From the NCBI RefSeq assembly GCF_001571245.1, contig NZ_BCTK01000015.1, positions 62,001-126,000 of the forward strand: a DNA stretch of 64,000 bases, read 5' to 3'. Each line of letters begins with the position of its first letter. The first letter of the stretch is position 1. A program made the translations under genes and the position numbers. Source of the DNA: Achromobacter piechaudii NBRC 102461 (GTDB lineage Bacteria; Pseudomonadota; Gammaproteobacteria; Burkholderiales; Burkholderiaceae_B). The notes beneath the pieces are model-generated. The model saw nothing but the letters and a program-made list of their open reading frames with translations, was not told the DNA's origin and did no database searches. This document shows positions 62,414 through 64,000 of this stretch, one piece after another.

Positions 62414-63448
62414 TCAGCCTGCCAGGCCGCGTTCACGCGCCGGGAAGCTTTCCAGTGCCCAGGTGACCGCGGTGACCAACGCCACGCACAGCCCCAGCAC
62501 CCCGACCATGCCCAGCAGCCCATCGCTGCCCCACGGCATGTCGTACAAATACAGGCCGGCGCCAAACTTGGGCACGCCCTGCACGCTCATGAAAACCACC
62601 CAGCGAAAGATCCACGCCGCGCCCAACATGGTCAGCGCCAACGCGGCCGAGGGCAGCGGCGCGGCCAGCGCACGCGCGGGCCGTTGCAACAGGGCGATCA
62701 TGCAGAAGCCGGTGATGACCGCGCCCGCCAGGCTGATGCGCCAGATGGGAAATTCCGCGAACAGCCGCAACGCTGCGTCAAACGAGGGATCTGCGCCCAA
62801 CAGGCCCAGCCCCGCCCAGGCGCTGGCGCTGATTGCCAGCAACGTCACGGCGGTCAGGCTCAGGCCGCGCAGGGTCTCGACCGGCAGGGCCTTCATGCCG
62901 CCCGGCAACCAACGGCCCACCAGGAACATCGCGCCCAATGCGCCCAACCATGCCGTCAAGCCGAAGTTCACGGGCAGGAACGCCGTGTGCCACAACGGCC
63001 GCGAGCGCAGCACCATGACTTCCGCGCCGGTGTAGACCAGGATGGAAGCGGCCGACAGCGCCAAGGCCACGGCCAGCAGGCGCAGCCAGCCGATGCGCCC
63101 CCACCACCACGCCGCGCAGAACAGCATCGACAGGCCGATGAAAACCGGCAGCAGCACCGCGCCCAGCCACATCCACGACCACGGCGTCAGGTGCGCGTAG
63201 AAGTGCCAGAATCGGCCGGGTTGATGCAGGTCGGCCAGTAGCGATACAGGCGCTGCGATGGCGCTGACCAGCAGCACGGCGACGGCGGCAGGCAGCAGGC
63301 GGCGCACCGGCGAGCCGGCATGGCCGAACGCCGCAACCGCTGCCGTCAACGCCGTCGTGGCCGCGATGCCGATAAGAAAGAAATACTGCACGGCCCATGG
63401 CAACCAGGCGGCGTCATAGACCGGCGTGAGCAATTCCGAGATCTGCAT
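62414..63448 (-). CDS. ttrC: NrfD-family quinol-oxidising membrane subunit (TtrC-like)
   Basis: A 344-residue protein with about nine transmembrane segments of the NrfD/PsrC family. It has the conserved AWLPWAVQYFFLIGIAATT start and a PVSLLADLHQPGRFWHFYA segment. It anchors the complex and takes electrons from quinol for the exported iron-sulfur and molybdenum subunits. The ATG 63448 has an AAGGGGACTTTC ribosome site; the longer frame to 63520 overlaps ttrB and lacks one. It lies between ttrB and ttrA in one operon. Confidence 0.85.
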   Translation of the reverse strand: MQISELLTPVYDAAWLPWAVQYFFLIGIAATTALTAAVAAFGHAGSPVRRLLPAAVAVLLVSAIAAPVSLLADLHQPGRFWHFYAHLTPWSWMWLGAVLLPVFIGLSMLFCAAWWWGRIGWLRLLAVALALSAASILVYTGAEVMVLRSRPLWHTAFLPVNFGLTAWLGALGAMFLVGRWLPGGMKALPVETLRGLSLTAVTLLAISASAWAGLGLLGADPSFDAALRLFAEFPIWRISLAGAVITGFCMIALLQRPARALAAPLPSAALALTMLGAAWIFRWVVFMSVQGVPKFGAGLYLYDMPWGSDGLLGMVGVLGLCVALVTAVTWALESFPARERGLAG

Positions 63449-63467
63449 GAAAGTCCCCTTCGATGGC

Positions 63468-64000
63468 TCAATGTCCGCCCGCCAGGCGCACGCCGGCCTG
63501 GCCGTCGACCTGGTGGACAAACGCGTCGGGCAAGCCGATGTAATAAACGTGGGGGTCGGTCTTCATCTCGGGTTTGAGGACCTTGACGTCGGCCTTGTGC
63601 TCGACCAGCAGCTTCGAGATGGCGCTGTTTGGGTCATTCATGTCGCCGATGACGCGCGCGCCGCCCACGCAGCTTTCCACGCAGGCCGGCAACAGCCCCG
63701 CTTCCAGGCGGTGTTCGCAGAACGTGCACTTGTCGGCCGTCTGCGTGTCGTGGTTGATGAAGCGGGCGTCGTAGGGACAGGCCTGCACGCAGTAGGCGCA
63801 TCCGACACAGCGTTCGTTGTCGACCAGCACGATGCCGTCTTCGCGTTGAAAGGTGGCCTGCACCGGACAGACCGGCACGCAAGGTGGGTTGTCGCAGTGG
63901 TTGCACAGGCGCGGCAACATCACCATGGCGCAGGGGCTGCCATCGTCGGGCGTGACTTCGTATTGCAGGACGGTGGTGCGGAACTGCCCGATCGGAGGCA
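63468..64000 (-). CDS. ttrB: 4Fe-4S ferredoxin-type subunit (TtrB-like), 5' end beyond window
   Basis: The frame is open from the window edge (64000) to the stop at 63468, so the N-terminus is missing. It carries cysteine clusters for several [4Fe-4S] centres: CNHCDNPPCVPVCPV, CVGCAYCVQACPY, CTFCEHRL and ACVESC, as in TtrB/PsrB/NrfC electron-transfer subunits. It passes electrons from the NrfD subunit to TtrA. An internal ATG at 63926 is not the real start, because conserved-looking coding (FRTTVLQYEVTPDDG) continues upstream of it. Confidence 0.88.
   Translation of the reverse strand, partial: PPIGQFRTTVLQYEVTPDDGSPCAMVMLPRLCNHCDNPPCVPVCPVQATFQREDGIVLVDNERCVGCAYCVQACPYDARFINHDTQTADKCTFCEHRLEAGLLPACVESCVGGARVIGDMNDPNSAISKLLVEHKADVKVLKPEMKTDPHVYYIGLPDAFVHQVDGQAGVRLAGGH

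Noticed and set aside
59265..63035. Plus-strand open frame of 1256 codons
   Set aside because: It is the antisense of ttrA and ttrC with Arg/His/Gln-rich composition and no domain; the minus strand has clear Fe-S and Mo motifs.

Overview
The window is about 64 kb of GC-rich, gene-dense bacterial chromosome. It most likely comes from Achromobacter or a close relative in the Alcaligenaceae. This is inferred from gene content (Bug-type solute receptors, many LysR/GntR regulators, an Achromobacter-type penicillin G acylase, an rpfF/rpfR pair, nap-ccm, a picolinate cluster), not from a marker gene. No rRNA, tRNA, insertion sequence, prophage or CRISPR array was seen. Both window edges cut a gene: penicillin acylase on the left and a ttrB-like gene on the right.

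Region 1 (1-16.9 kb) is a mosaic of small catabolic and transport units. It holds the acylase with a divergent LysR gene, then an ABC exporter behind a long structured leader with a tiny upstream ORF. Next come two head-to-head DJ-1/PfpI-type genes, a lipoprotein, and an SDR/Bug pair divergent from a cyclase-ligase-GntR-receptor operon. A Nudix hydrolase, a GntP-type permease, a LysR gene and another SDR complete it.

Region 2 (16.9-26.3 kb) has a siderophore receptor under a probable Fur box. It also has the DSF-type quorum-sensing pair rpfF (signal synthase) and rpfR (PAS-GGDEF-EAL receptor), a Bug receptor, an IlvD/Edd dehydratase and an FCD-GntR regulator.

Region 3 (26.3-44.6 kb) is the most coherent system, a complete predicted picolinic acid catabolic cluster. 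A three-subunit molybdenum hydroxylase (picolinate to 6-hydroxypicolinate) sits between the parts of a TRAP transporter. A four-component Rieske oxygenase (to 3,6-dihydroxypicolinate) follows. A five-gene operon then carries the decarboxylase PicC, NicX/PicD, NicD/PicE, NicF/PicF and NicE/PicG, ending at fumarate. An XdhC-type Mo-enzyme maturation factor and a MarR regulator (PicR-like) close the cluster. Near-identical palindromes TCAGYRTACTGA sit in front of every transcription unit of the cluster and mostly occur in pairs 20-21 bp apart, so this is probably one regulon.

Region 4 (44.6-47.5 kb) is a LysR gene with a 3-hydroxyacyl dehydrogenase and a beta-keto acid cleavage enzyme.

Region 5 (47.6-59.1 kb) is a tightly overlapping run of 14 genes, napEDABC-ccmABCDEFGHI. 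It encodes periplasmic nitrate reductase followed by the complete System I cytochrome c maturation machinery.

Region 6 (59.2-64 kb, minus strand) is a ttrBCA-like molybdoenzyme operon, probably tetrathionate reductase, whose first gene continues beyond the window.
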